A stretch of 50,875 nt of DNA from NCBI GenBank assembly GCA_964563165.1, contig CAZLWA010000007.1, positions 1-50,875 of the forward strand, read 5' to 3'. Origin of the DNA: CAZLWA01 sp964563165 (GTDB taxonomy: Bacteria > CLD3 > SB21). The notes beneath the pieces are model-generated. The model was not told where the DNA came from. It was given only the letters and a program-made list of their open reading frames with translations, and ran no database searches. The position numbers and the translations under genes were made by a program. Shown here in pieces: positions 9,264 through 15,590 of the stretch; positions within the stretch are counted from its first letter, which is position 1; the number at the start of each line of letters is the position of its first letter.

Positions 9264-9306
9264 ACCCACGAGGTGGACGCGGGGAATCAAGCCGCGTATC
9301 GTGGGT
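9264..9306 (-). terminator. Minus-strand terminator / structured leader
   Basis: An 8-bp outer stem (ACCCACGA / TCGTGGGT) encloses a smaller GCGG/CCGC stem. Read on the minus strand it is followed by TTTTTCATTTT, so it can end transcripts from the 9371-10279 gene. It also lies in the leader of the 8769-9197 gene. Confidence 0.55.
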
Positions 9307-9370
9307 CAATCATATTAATTTTCTTGATTCCATGTTGTCCACGAAATCAAGGTACGGAATTAAGAATCGC

Positions 9371-10279
9371 CTATTGGCTGTAGCGATTTTTTACTGGATA
9401 TTTTTTCCTCCAATTCTTATAAAGATTGTCCCCGGTTAGTCTATTATCACGCCTATCTAATAACCTGTTTTCTTTCGCGACCCGTCTACAGGCTTCTATT
9501 TCACGCTTTGACTTTTTCAATTTCACAATCTCAGGACTCAATAACTTGGCTTGCACTAATTGAAAGGCTTCAATTGTTTCCTCACTAACAGTTCTGCCTG
9601 TTCGCATTTTATTAGAATGTTCAACAGATGGGTCGTTGTCAATAAGTTCATCTTGCATATCTGATTTATTTTCCAAGTGTATAATCTGTCGAAAAAAATC
9701 CTCGTAGTTGTCCGTTTCGCTACATAAATCAATCTTCGATTGCATATTGGAGTCCGAACATCGATAGACCTCATACACTCGCAGAAATGTGCATTTCATT
9801 GCGTTAGCTTCGTATAATCTAACAAGGTCATGTTGTTTGTTTAGATTCAACCACATCAAAAACTTTGTTAAATGTCTATCCAGAAATTCGATGTAATGAA
9901 TTATGGTATCCATACTTGTCTTTAAGGTGAAAACATTTTTCTCAGTTTGGACGGGGATTCTACGTTTCAGTTCCTCTATCCGATTAGTTTTAACACCTTT
10001 CGAAGACAACTCCTTTTCGATTGATTGATTTCTCACAGCAAGTGTTAAGTTGCAGCAGAGCTTAGTAAATTCATTTGTGAGTACGATACCAATTCCCGGA
10101 TTTAGATTGGCCAAATGTTTGAAACGACAATTGAAAAACACTTCTAATTTGTCCCTATTATCTTCTTTAAGCATTTCACTCTCTGATTTTGGTTCCAACA
10201 TTTCATAACGAACCAGAGTTAGATTGATTAGAAGCCTGACAAAATCAATCTCCGTAGGAATCTTAGCCCTGTTTTTCAT
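9371..10279 (-). CDS. Element protein of unknown function
   Basis: 302 aa, helical, no signal peptide or TM segment. The last 50 residues are strongly basic (KLKKSKREIEACRRVAKENRLLDRRDNR split in two charged helices) and could contact nucleic acid. Base composition is AT-richer than the neighbouring chromosome, fitting recent transfer. No SD is visible before the ATG, which directly follows the repeated leader at 10284-10392. I do not recognise the family. Confidence 0.55.
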   Translation of the reverse strand: MKNRAKIPTEIDFVRLLINLTLVRYEMLEPKSESEMLKEDNRDKLEVFFNCRFKHLANLNPGIGIVLTNEFTKLCCNLTLAVRNQSIEKELSSKGVKTNRIEELKRRIPVQTEKNVFTLKTSMDTIIHYIEFLDRHLTKFLMWLNLNKQHDLVRLYEANAMKCTFLRVYEVYRCSDSNMQSKIDLCSETDNYEDFFRQIIHLENKSDMQDELIDNDPSVEHSNKMRTGRTVSEETIEAFQLVQAKLLSPEIVKLKKSKREIEACRRVAKENRLLDRRDNRLTGDNLYKNWRKKYPVKNRYSQ

Positions 10280-10283
10280 CTTT

Positions 10284-10392
10284 TAAATAGAAATCCCGCA
10301 CCGTCCGGCACAGGCTCACCACAAGCCTATTAGAACAATGCGGGAATGAAAGAATTTTTATTTCGTGGTGATTTGTGCCTTTGCTTGTGAAG
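10284..10392 (-). repeat. Intergenic leader repeat, copy A
   Basis: This spacer separates the stop of the 10393 gene from the ATG at 10279. It contains CCACAAGCCT (10319-10328) and a 7-bp stem (TCCCGCA 10294-10300 with TGCGGGA 10339-10345). It shares sequence with the spacer at 12988-13099, up to and including the neighbouring stop codon, and more weakly with 12072-12124. Confidence 0.5.
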
Positions 10393-10938
10393 CTATTCTG
10401 CCTTTATTTCTTTCACATCTTCACGCGCGATGTTTACGATTCCACCATCATCCTTTTTTAAAACTATCCACTTTCCTTCATCTTGGATAATCGTTCCAAC
10501 GATTTCAAAAGAGGATTTTAAAATTACTCTCACTTTTCCATTTTTAATTACAGTTCCAGAACCGCTTTCGTGGCTTTCCTTTGTGTAAATGATTGCGATT
10601 GCTGACGCTTTGAGGGCGTGCTTGTTGCGAGAGCTAAAGATGGCAGATTTTGTAAACGTTTCGAACTTCAATTCAATAAGAGCGTCTGCCCCGATTTCAC
10701 GACCTTTCAGCTTAAGCTCTGGTATCAGTTCATCTTCAGAAACCTCTTCAATTGTCAAAGTCGCTTGTTTCGTGACGGTTACCCTGCCAATCTCCTTGTA
10801 CGGCTTATCGGGTTTATCCGACATTATCGGCATATCGTAGCTTTCAGGTTTTGACGGATACCCAGTTGGGTCAGTTCTGATGAAATTGCCTTGGGCAGAG
10901 CACCCAACAAGCAAAACGCAAAACAAAACTTCTTTCAT
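10393..10938 (-). CDS. Small lipoprotein with YbjQ/DUF4156-like core
   Basis: 181 aa with a short signal and a lipobox (LLVGCS, Cys13). The central part (YKEIGRVTV followed by LKLKGREIGADALIELKFE) matches the pattern of lipoproteins with a GADA(L/V)I motif, a small alpha/beta domain related to YbjQ/DUF4156. The last 50 residues look like a beta-barrel or SH3-like module (GKWIVLKKDDGGIVNIAREDVKEI). The start codon overlaps the stop of the upstream 73-aa gene by 4 bp (ATGA), and AGGGGAAG provides an SD, so the two are translationally coupled. Role unknown; probably envelope-associated. Confidence 0.6.
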   Translation of the reverse strand: MKEVLFCVLLVGCSAQGNFIRTDPTGYPSKPESYDMPIMSDKPDKPYKEIGRVTVTKQATLTIEEVSEDELIPELKLKGREIGADALIELKFETFTKSAIFSSRNKHALKASAIAIIYTKESHESGSGTVIKNGKVRVILKSSFEIVGTIIQDEGKWIVLKKDDGGIVNIAREDVKEIKAE

Positions 10939-11156
10939 AACTTCCCCTTAAGCTTATTAATTCTTTCATCTGATTTCTGATTGTTATAAGACATTACAGC
11001 CCAGACCGCTAATGCCAACCAAAGAAACAGACCAAGGCCGGCGGCAAGAGAAGCGATAATGGCAATAATCTGTAAGACAATGGCGATTAACGCTGAAAAT
11101 ATTTTTCCACGCAAAAGAAACGACAATCCGGGCACTAAAATCGCAATGAGTATCAT
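10935..11156 (-). CDS. Small two-helix membrane protein
   Basis: 73 aa with two hydrophobic helices (about residues 1-17 and 19-57) and a charged C-terminal tail. It recalls YqaE/Pmp3 and superinfection-immunity-type small membrane proteins, but the match is by general shape only. GGAAGG precedes the ATG. It is coupled by a 4-bp overlap to the downstream lipoprotein gene. Confidence 0.55.
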   Translation of the reverse strand: MILIAILVPGLSFLLRGKIFSALIAIVLQIIAIIASLAAGLGLFLWLALAVWAVMSYNNQKSDERINKLKGKL

Positions 11157-11190
11157 AAGCCTTCCTATAGAGGCAAGTGCGGCATGCGTT

Positions 11191-12051
11191 CTAATCTTGC
11201 CATGAAGTTAAAATATCGTTCTCGAAATACACATATTGGTTGTTTCCGTAAATCCATTGCTCATGTATTCCCCAACTTCCAGCAGTCCTATGGACATCTT
11301 GCGGTTCCCCCCAACTTGCAATAACCATTTCGCGAGTCATTCCCAGTATGATTCCAGCTTCTCTAATCGCTTTCACCAGCTTCATGCTAATACCAGTATG
11401 AGTTAGACAAAATAATTCGCGACGGAAATCATTTTTTGAAATTAGCTTAACCTTATTGCCTGACAATTCAGCGCGTTTAATCCAACCCTCATAGATGTTG
11501 TCACTTGTCTGTACTTTACACCAATCAGCTTGGTTTTCTAATACCGTTAGCGTCATTCCTTGTCGAGCAATAAAAATCGAATCTTTGCCATCCGGTTTAG
11601 AAGTGAGGACAGTGAATATCGGTCGTATCCAAAACACCGCAGTATTATAGAAATTCGCGTCAACCAGTGTGTTCAAAGAATCTTCACTAATCTTTAGATG
11701 TATCCTGTTAATGAAATAGATTTTATCGTTGTATTTCACTTTTATAAAATCGCCATCGTACGTAGCCCCTAACGCAAATAGTTTTGTGTTTTTTGGAATT
11801 GAGAACTCATCGATGGAGGACATAGATGGTCGAAGATAGCAACTACCGGTTGACACTAACCAGACTCCCCCCTGTTTCGCAACCCCATCAGACTTTATTT
11901 TCTCTCTGATGGATTTTAACTCCTGAATTCTGAGGTCTGCTGTTTTCACTACGTTTTGCAAGCTGTCGATTTGAGAGCTTATTTCCTCTAAAGTCTGGGC
12001 ACTCGCAATTGAGAGTTGAAATGCGATGAAAATGACTACTAACGTTTTCAT
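11191..12051 (-). CDS. Secreted protein with SH3-like domains and a C-terminal BamE/SmpA-like motif
   Basis: 286 aa. The ATG at 12051 gives a clean signal peptide (MKTLVVIFIAFQLSIASA); the frame extends 17 codons further up but without a signal-like start. A short coiled coil (residues 20-55) is followed by two bacterial SH3-like modules (about 60-115 and 125-195). The C-terminal 55 residues contain GMTREMVIASWGEPQDV...GIHEQWIYG, the repeated SmpA/OmlA-type motif common in envelope proteins. It probably binds cell-wall material. The leader carries repeat copy B. Confidence 0.65.
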   Translation of the reverse strand: MKTLVVIFIAFQLSIASAQTLEEISSQIDSLQNVVKTADLRIQELKSIREKIKSDGVAKQGGVWLVSTGSCYLRPSMSSIDEFSIPKNTKLFALGATYDGDFIKVKYNDKIYFINRIHLKISEDSLNTLVDANFYNTAVFWIRPIFTVLTSKPDGKDSIFIARQGMTLTVLENQADWCKVQTSDNIYEGWIKRAELSGNKVKLISKNDFRRELFCLTHTGISMKLVKAIREAGIILGMTREMVIASWGEPQDVHRTAGSWGIHEQWIYGNNQYVYFENDILTSWQD

Positions 12052-12071
12052 ACTCACCTGTTCTTCAAAAC

Positions 12072-12124
12072 AAAAATCCCTGACTCGGCAAAGCTTCGCC
12101 ACAAGGCTTTGTGGCCTTCCAAAA
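12072..12124 (-). repeat. Intergenic leader repeat, copy B (short)
   Basis: Lies in front of the gene starting at 12051. It shares the AATCCC...CGGCA...GCT..CCACAAG layout with copy A and forms a 7-bp hairpin (GCCACAA / TTGTGGC, 12098-12115). It is shorter than copies A and C. Confidence 0.4.
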
Positions 12125-12448
12125 TTATTTCTCGAAGTCTTTGCCGTCAGTTGAAATAAGATACAATGACTTCATATAAGGGAAACGAGCAATTTTCCTA
12201 TCCAAAACTATCTTAGTTAATGTACCGAATACAACTGCTCTTGACAATAGACTAACGCTACCTTGATTTTGCAGTAAAAATCCATCAGGTGATGTAATAA
12301 ATGGAAGGTTTGTTCCTGACCTAAAATACCAAATGGTCACTCCTTCCGGCAGTGCGCCAATAGGTTGAACAATGTACAATCCAGTGAATGAATATACACC
12401 AATAGAGAAAACACATAAAATCAGGAGCACTGCCAACATTTTTTTCAT
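12125..12448 (-). CDS. Small membrane-anchored or secreted protein, unknown
   Basis: 107 aa from the ATG at 12448 (an upstream GTG adds two residues). The N-terminal hydrophobic segment (residues 4-22) is a signal anchor or uncleaved signal peptide; the rest is a small globular domain with no recognisable motif. It begins 14 bp after the stop of the zinc-ribbon protein gene and is likely translated from the same mRNA. No SD is clear. Confidence 0.45.
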   Translation of the reverse strand: MKKMLAVLLILCVFSIGVYSFTGLYIVQPIGALPEGVTIWYFRSGTNLPFITSPDGFLLQNQGSVSLLSRAVVFGTLTKIVLDRKIARFPYMKSLYLISTDGKDFEK

Positions 12449-12462
12449 ACACACTTATATAA

Positions 12463-12987
12463 TTATTCAGGAACACTTCCGCTTGATGAAGCGATTACGT
12501 ATGCACCTACACTATTGCTCGTCTTGAATAAAGTCCCGTCTATGTTAATTTCAGTCCTCACGCTTCCGTAATCATTATTATTTTGTGCCGACAAATAAAT
12601 AAATGTGCCGGGGCGAGCATCAAACTTATACTGCCAATTATTGTCGACGTGTTGAATTTGTGACGTTCCTCCATCTTTATTTTGGTACGTAATATTATAG
12701 TCTCCAGAGCTACCACCCACAATGTAAGTTACGGACTGAGTCTGTTCTTTCGTTTGCTGGGCATGTTTTTCGGCTTGCTTGACACTGCTGTTGTTCAACA
12801 AGCTGAAGAAGAAGCCGCAGAATAATATCATCGCGCCGATGATGATTATTGCTACAAAGTAGTTTGGATTATTTGATTTCGCTGGCGTGGCAATTTTAGT
12901 GCCTGAAGCGGTTTCCAACTTGGTGCCACATTTTCCGCAAAATTCGTTTCCTTCTTGATTGTCAAATTGACATTTTGAACAAATCAT
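12463..12987 (-). CDS. Zinc-ribbon membrane protein with MmpS-like C-terminal domain
   Basis: 174 aa. A cytoplasmic zinc ribbon (CSKCQFDNQEGNEFCGKCG, four cysteines in CxxC pairs) is followed by a TM helix (about 43-65). The extracytoplasmic beta-domain (about 85-174: VTYIVGG..GDYNITYQN..., NWQYKF, FIYLSAQN) has the MmpS-type fold pattern. The arrangement is common among uncharacterised membrane proteins. AAAGGA lies before the ATG, and leader repeat C is upstream. Role unknown. Confidence 0.65.
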   Translation of the reverse strand: MICSKCQFDNQEGNEFCGKCGTKLETASGTKIATPAKSNNPNYFVAIIIIGAMILFCGFFFSLLNNSSVKQAEKHAQQTKEQTQSVTYIVGGSSGDYNITYQNKDGGTSQIQHVDNNWQYKFDARPGTFIYLSAQNNNDYGSVRTEINIDGTLFKTSNSVGAYVIASSSGSVPE

Positions 12988-13099
12988 AGATTCCTTTCAT
13001 AAGCGTCGCAAGCTAACCACAAGCCTTTGGGCAGACTGAAAATCTTTTTCGCGATGATTTGAGAATAGGCTTAAACACGTTTTTGCATTGGCTGTGAAT
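12988..13099 (-). repeat. Intergenic leader repeat, copy C
   Basis: Contains CCACAAGCCT (13017-13026), an AAGCCT/AGGCTT inverted pair, and a TTTTTCGCGATGATTTG block matching TTTTATTTCGTGGTGATTTG of copy A. The similarity continues into GTGAA.CTATT around the stop of the upstream gene. It separates two unrelated genes, as copy A does. Confidence 0.5.
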
Positions 13100-13648
13100 C
13101 TATTTGACATATTGGCTGTAAAACTGGCCAATGTAATTTTTACTTTGTTGAGACATCAAGCAGTCAAATGGATATTCTCCTATTATGCGCACTTTCACTT
13201 CAGCCGCATTAACAATTTGCCTTATTTGCTCTGACGTTACATCATGCCGTGAAGACTCGAAAATATAACCACTACCGGCTTTCCTATAGGATTCATCTTT
13301 AGCATTAATCTCCATCAATTGGCCGTCTAACAAAAATTGCAATGAGTTTCCTGCTTCGATAAACAACCAGTCTTTTGCAACGAACCAAACATCAATGGCA
13401 TAACTAATATCGCCATTCTTGCTTACGAGTTTCCATACGCTCAACCTAACCTTATCCCTTTCATGATATTTCCGTATGGGTTGCAAATCAATGTTTTTCG
13501 CCACCACAGCCGACGTGCCATTAAACTCATCTGTCTTGTTCTCAATTATGAAATCATTTAGCTGGTGATGCAATTCCTTCTCTTCCTGAACCATCTGAGC
13601 TATGCCGCAAGATTGTAACAACAAGAATGTTAAAAATACTGTTTTCAT
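13100..13648 (-). CDS. Secreted or lipid-anchored protein of unknown function
   Basis: 182 aa with an N-terminal signal (MKTVFLTFLLLQSCG). A Cys at residue 14 in LLQSCG suggests lipidation, although the lipobox is imperfect. The mature part is a single alpha/beta domain without a recognised motif. GGGGAGG lies 6 bp before the ATG. It is the first cargo gene after the integrase on the minus strand. Confidence 0.55.
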   Translation of the reverse strand: MKTVFLTFLLLQSCGIAQMVQEEKELHHQLNDFIIENKTDEFNGTSAVVAKNIDLQPIRKYHERDKVRLSVWKLVSKNGDISYAIDVWFVAKDWLFIEAGNSLQFLLDGQLMEINAKDESYRKAGSGYIFESSRHDVTSEQIRQIVNAAEVKVRIIGEYPFDCLMSQQSKNYIGQFYSQYVK

Positions 13649-13701
13649 GCCAACCTCCCCTTTTTTGGTCTACTATAGGACTATGAAAGACTACTACAAA
13701 T

Positions 13702-14748
13702 TTAGAACTCTCTCTTAGCAAATGCTATTGAAATTTTATTAACAGTTGAATGCAATCGCTCCGGCTGTAGATGCGCGTAAATCATGCTTGTGCGCTGGTC
13801 GCTGTGTCCTAAGAGTTTTTGCACTTCGTAAAGACTTGCGCCGTCCTCCACAAGCCACGAGGCGAATGTGTGGCGGAGGCTGTGAAAGTGGAGGCGGTCG
13901 TCCAGCTTTGCACGTCTCACGTAGCTTTTGAATCTCTGGCTAATGAAATCCTTCCTGTAGGGGTTTCCGGATTTGTTAAAAAGCAGTTCTTCGCCCCCTG
14001 CCCCTTGCTTCTTGAGCTTGAGCATTTTCAGTAAGTCTTGATTAATTGGAAGTGTCCTGTTCCTTTCCGATTTCGTAGTAAATCCTCCTTCATTTCTGAC
14101 AAAGATGACCCCCTTCTCCATGTCAACTTGATTCCAGTGAAGATTTCTTATTTCTCCCTGTCTCATGCCCGTCAGTAATGCGAAGATGACTAATTCTTTG
14201 AAATCATGGTCAGTAATGACAGAAAGCAAATGCGTAAACTCCTGCTGGCTAAAATAGCACGGTTGCAACTCAGGTGACTTGGGCTTCTCGTATTTGTCAA
14301 ACGGATTGTGTTTGACATATTCCCATTTCAAAGCTGATTGAAAAATACTTCGCAGCGTTACATAGTGCCTCCGCAGGCTGTGCTTTGAGCATGACTCATT
14401 CTTTACAGAAAAGAATTTTTCAACGTGACGTAAATTGATTTCGCTCAATTGAACTTCACCAATGATTCTTAAAAGCTCTCTCAGGGATGCCAATTCAGTT
14501 TCGACAGTGCTTGGCTTGTGGATGGTCTTTGAAAAGACGGTATACTCTTGAATGAATGCTGAAAGCGCGGAGGCCTTGGGAAGCTTAGACCGGATACTTT
14601 CAAGACTAAAACTTCTTTGGAATTTGTAGGCCTCTGCTTTGATTCTTGTACCGGTGCTTATGAATTTCCTTCTGTGCTGGCCGGAAGCCTGGTCTTGAAG
14701 TTTAATGACCAGTGAGTAGATGCCGTTGGGTCTTTTGGTGAGAAACAT
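13702..14748 (-). CDS. Tyrosine recombinase / integrase
   Basis: 348 aa, phage-integrase type. It has an N-terminal arm-binding region (1-55), a SAM-like core-binding domain (60-160) and a catalytic domain (165-340). All catalytic residues are visible: Arg196 (TGMRQGEIR), Lys226 (TTKSERNR), His289-x-x-Arg292 (FHSLRH), His315 (LLGHSD) and the nucleophile Tyr324 (MIYAHL). GGGAGG precedes the ATG. Position 85 bp from the right tRNA repeat and inward orientation fit an integrase acting on tRNA-Leu. It lacks the extra helical insertion of integron integrases. Confidence 0.93.
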   Translation of the reverse strand: MFLTKRPNGIYSLVIKLQDQASGQHRRKFISTGTRIKAEAYKFQRSFSLESIRSKLPKASALSAFIQEYTVFSKTIHKPSTVETELASLRELLRIIGEVQLSEINLRHVEKFFSVKNESCSKHSLRRHYVTLRSIFQSALKWEYVKHNPFDKYEKPKSPELQPCYFSQQEFTHLLSVITDHDFKELVIFALLTGMRQGEIRNLHWNQVDMEKGVIFVRNEGGFTTKSERNRTLPINQDLLKMLKLKKQGAGGEELLFNKSGNPYRKDFISQRFKSYVRRAKLDDRLHFHSLRHTFASWLVEDGASLYEVQKLLGHSDQRTSMIYAHLQPERLHSTVNKISIAFAKREF

Positions 14749-14777
14749 GGGGCTTACCTCCCGTCATCGAGGCGCGA

Positions 14778-14798
14778 GGTATACATATTAGTATACAG
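14778..14798. repeat. GTATAC repeat pair, possible arm site (right)
   Basis: GGTATACA and GTATACAG are spaced 5 bp apart, between the integrase start and the right attachment repeat. They resemble the tandem repeat at 7315-7338. They could also form part of the integrase promoter/operator. Confidence 0.4.
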
Positions 14799-14833
14799 TC
14801 ATCGAACTACTGACCGCTAACGCTTTGTTTTTC

Positions 14834-14916
14834 AGTGGTGGAATTGGCAGACGCGCTGGACTCAAAATCCAGTGAGAGCAATCTCGTGTGGGTTCAAGTC
14901 CCACCTTCGGCACGAA
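14834..14916 (+). repeat. Right attachment repeat (attR) / displaced tRNA-Leu fragment
   Basis: Identical to 7154-7236. The bases before it (TTTTTC) cannot pair with the 3' acceptor strand CTTCGGC and no tRNA promoter precedes it, so this is a displaced 3' remnant and not a second working tRNA. It is followed by the native tRNA terminator. Confidence 0.85.
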
Positions 14917-14945
14917 TCCTCTGAATATTTTCAGAGGATTTTTTT
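14915..14945 (+). terminator. Native tRNA-Leu terminator, unit 1
   Basis: Stem AATCCTCTGA / TCAGAGGATT followed by a T-run. It is repeated in units 2 and 4. Confidence 0.8.
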
Positions 14946-15033
14946 ATTCAATTATCGTTGGGTTCTGCGCCACTTGTCAGCCTATGGCTGAGAGGCGCAT
15001 CAGCCTTTGGCTGAAAGTCCCACCTTCGGCACG

Positions 15034-15064
15034 AATCCTCTGAATATTTTCAGAGGATTTTTTT
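15034..15064 (+). terminator. Repeat-array terminator, unit 2
   Basis: Same hairpin and T-run as unit 1. Confidence 0.75.
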
Positions 15065-15212
15065 ATTCAATTATCGTTGGGTTCTGCGCCACTTGTCAGC
15101 CTATGGTTGAGAGGCGCATCAGCTCCGCCAGAGGCGGACATGCTCTGGCGGCCTGTCAGCCTCTGGCTGCCCGTCAGCCCCTGGCTGAAAAAGTCCCACC
15201 TTCGGCACCCTA

Positions 15213-15237
15213 GATCCCGACTCGTTCGGGATTTTTT
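15213..15237 (+). terminator. Repeat-array terminator, unit 3 (different hairpin)
   Basis: ATCCCGA / TCGGGAT stem with loop CTCGT-like bases, followed by TTTTT. It replaces the hairpin used in the other three units, although the flanking tRNA piece and spacer are conserved. Confidence 0.75.
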
Positions 15238-15328
15238 GCTTTTTTCAAATCTCATTTGGGTCCTGCGCCACTTGTCAGCCTCTGGCTGCCCGTCAGCCCC
15301 TGGCTGAAAAAGTCCCACTTTCGGCACG

Positions 15329-15360
15329 AATCCTCTGAATATTTCTCAGAGGATTTTTTT
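15329..15360 (+). terminator. Repeat-array terminator, unit 4
   Basis: AATCCTCTGA / TCAGAGGATT with a one-base longer loop than unit 1, followed by T7. Confidence 0.75.
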
Positions 15361-15530
15361 ATTCAATTATCGTTGGGTTCTGCGCCACCTGATTGAAAAT
15401 ATGCAATTTTCGAACTAATAAACAAGTGTCTTTTCCATGAAAAAAAATCATGCCGGATATTGCAATTTTTACACGCCCAGGCCTGAATGTGTGGGATTAA
15501 ATTATTCACAATACATGACTTTTCTCATTG

Positions 15531-15561
15531 TTGCAGGACGGTTTCAACCGTAATTTATGAT
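15531..15561 (+). promoter_or_regulatory. Candidate promoter with central dyad, upstream of korDA
   Basis: TTGCAG (15531-15536), a 19-bp spacer and TATGAT (15556-15561), 29 bp before the korDA ATG. The spacer contains a perfect 14-bp dyad ACGGTT-TC-AACCGT (15538-15551). A long spacer with a central dyad is the form used by MerR-type regulators. This is a candidate only. Confidence 0.4.
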
Positions 15562-15590
15562 ACTGACATAAAACTCCGGAGGTTTAGAGG

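Larger units (their letters stand above)
7154..14916. mobile_element. Integrative element in tRNA-Leu
   Basis: A 7.76-kb segment lies between two perfect 83-bp direct repeats of tRNA-Leu (7154-7236 and 14834-14916). It contains one tyrosine integrase, placed at the right end and transcribed inward. All other genes are also on the minus strand: a winged-helix/DUF5681 protein, small lipoproteins, and zinc-ribbon, SH3 and other small membrane or secreted proteins. No relaxase, terminase large subunit, capsid or conjugation gene is visible. It is therefore either a satellite or mobilisable island depending on helpers, or a decayed element. The left end restores an intact tRNA and provides its own terminator. 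Repeat pairs containing GTATAC lie near both ends and may be integrase arm sites. Confidence 0.85.
14896..15390 (+). repeat. Array of four tRNA-Leu 3'-end plus terminator repeats
   Basis: Copies of AAGTCCCACCTTCGGCAC (the last tRNA bases) start at 14896, 15015, 15191 and 15310. Three are followed by the same terminator hairpin, and all four by a spacer ending (G)GTTCTGCGCCAC or the variant GGTCCTGCGCCAC. Start-to-start distances are 119, 176 and 119 bp. Between units lie short palindromes of the form TCAGCC-N3-GGCTGA. Unit 3 carries a different terminator hairpin. The layout recalls the tRNA-3'-end repeats (rtT) behind E. coli tyrT. Confidence 0.8.

Noticed and set aside
9371..13648. Integron-type cassette array
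   Set aside because: The integrase lacks the IntI-specific insertion and is a phage-type enzyme beside a tRNA; the spacers lack a convincing GTTRRRY/RYYYAAC pair.
14829..14912. Second functional tRNA-Leu
   Set aside because: The 5' acceptor strand is replaced by TTTTTC-type bases that cannot pair with CTTCGGC, and no promoter precedes it.
15007..15327. Open frames on both strands in the tRNA-repeat array
   Set aside because: They arise from repeated palindromic sequence, have no SD and encode low-complexity peptides.
14896..15390. CRISPR array
   Set aside because: Repeats are tRNA 3' ends with terminators at spacings of 119 and 176 bp, the intervening sequences resemble each other, and no cas genes are present.
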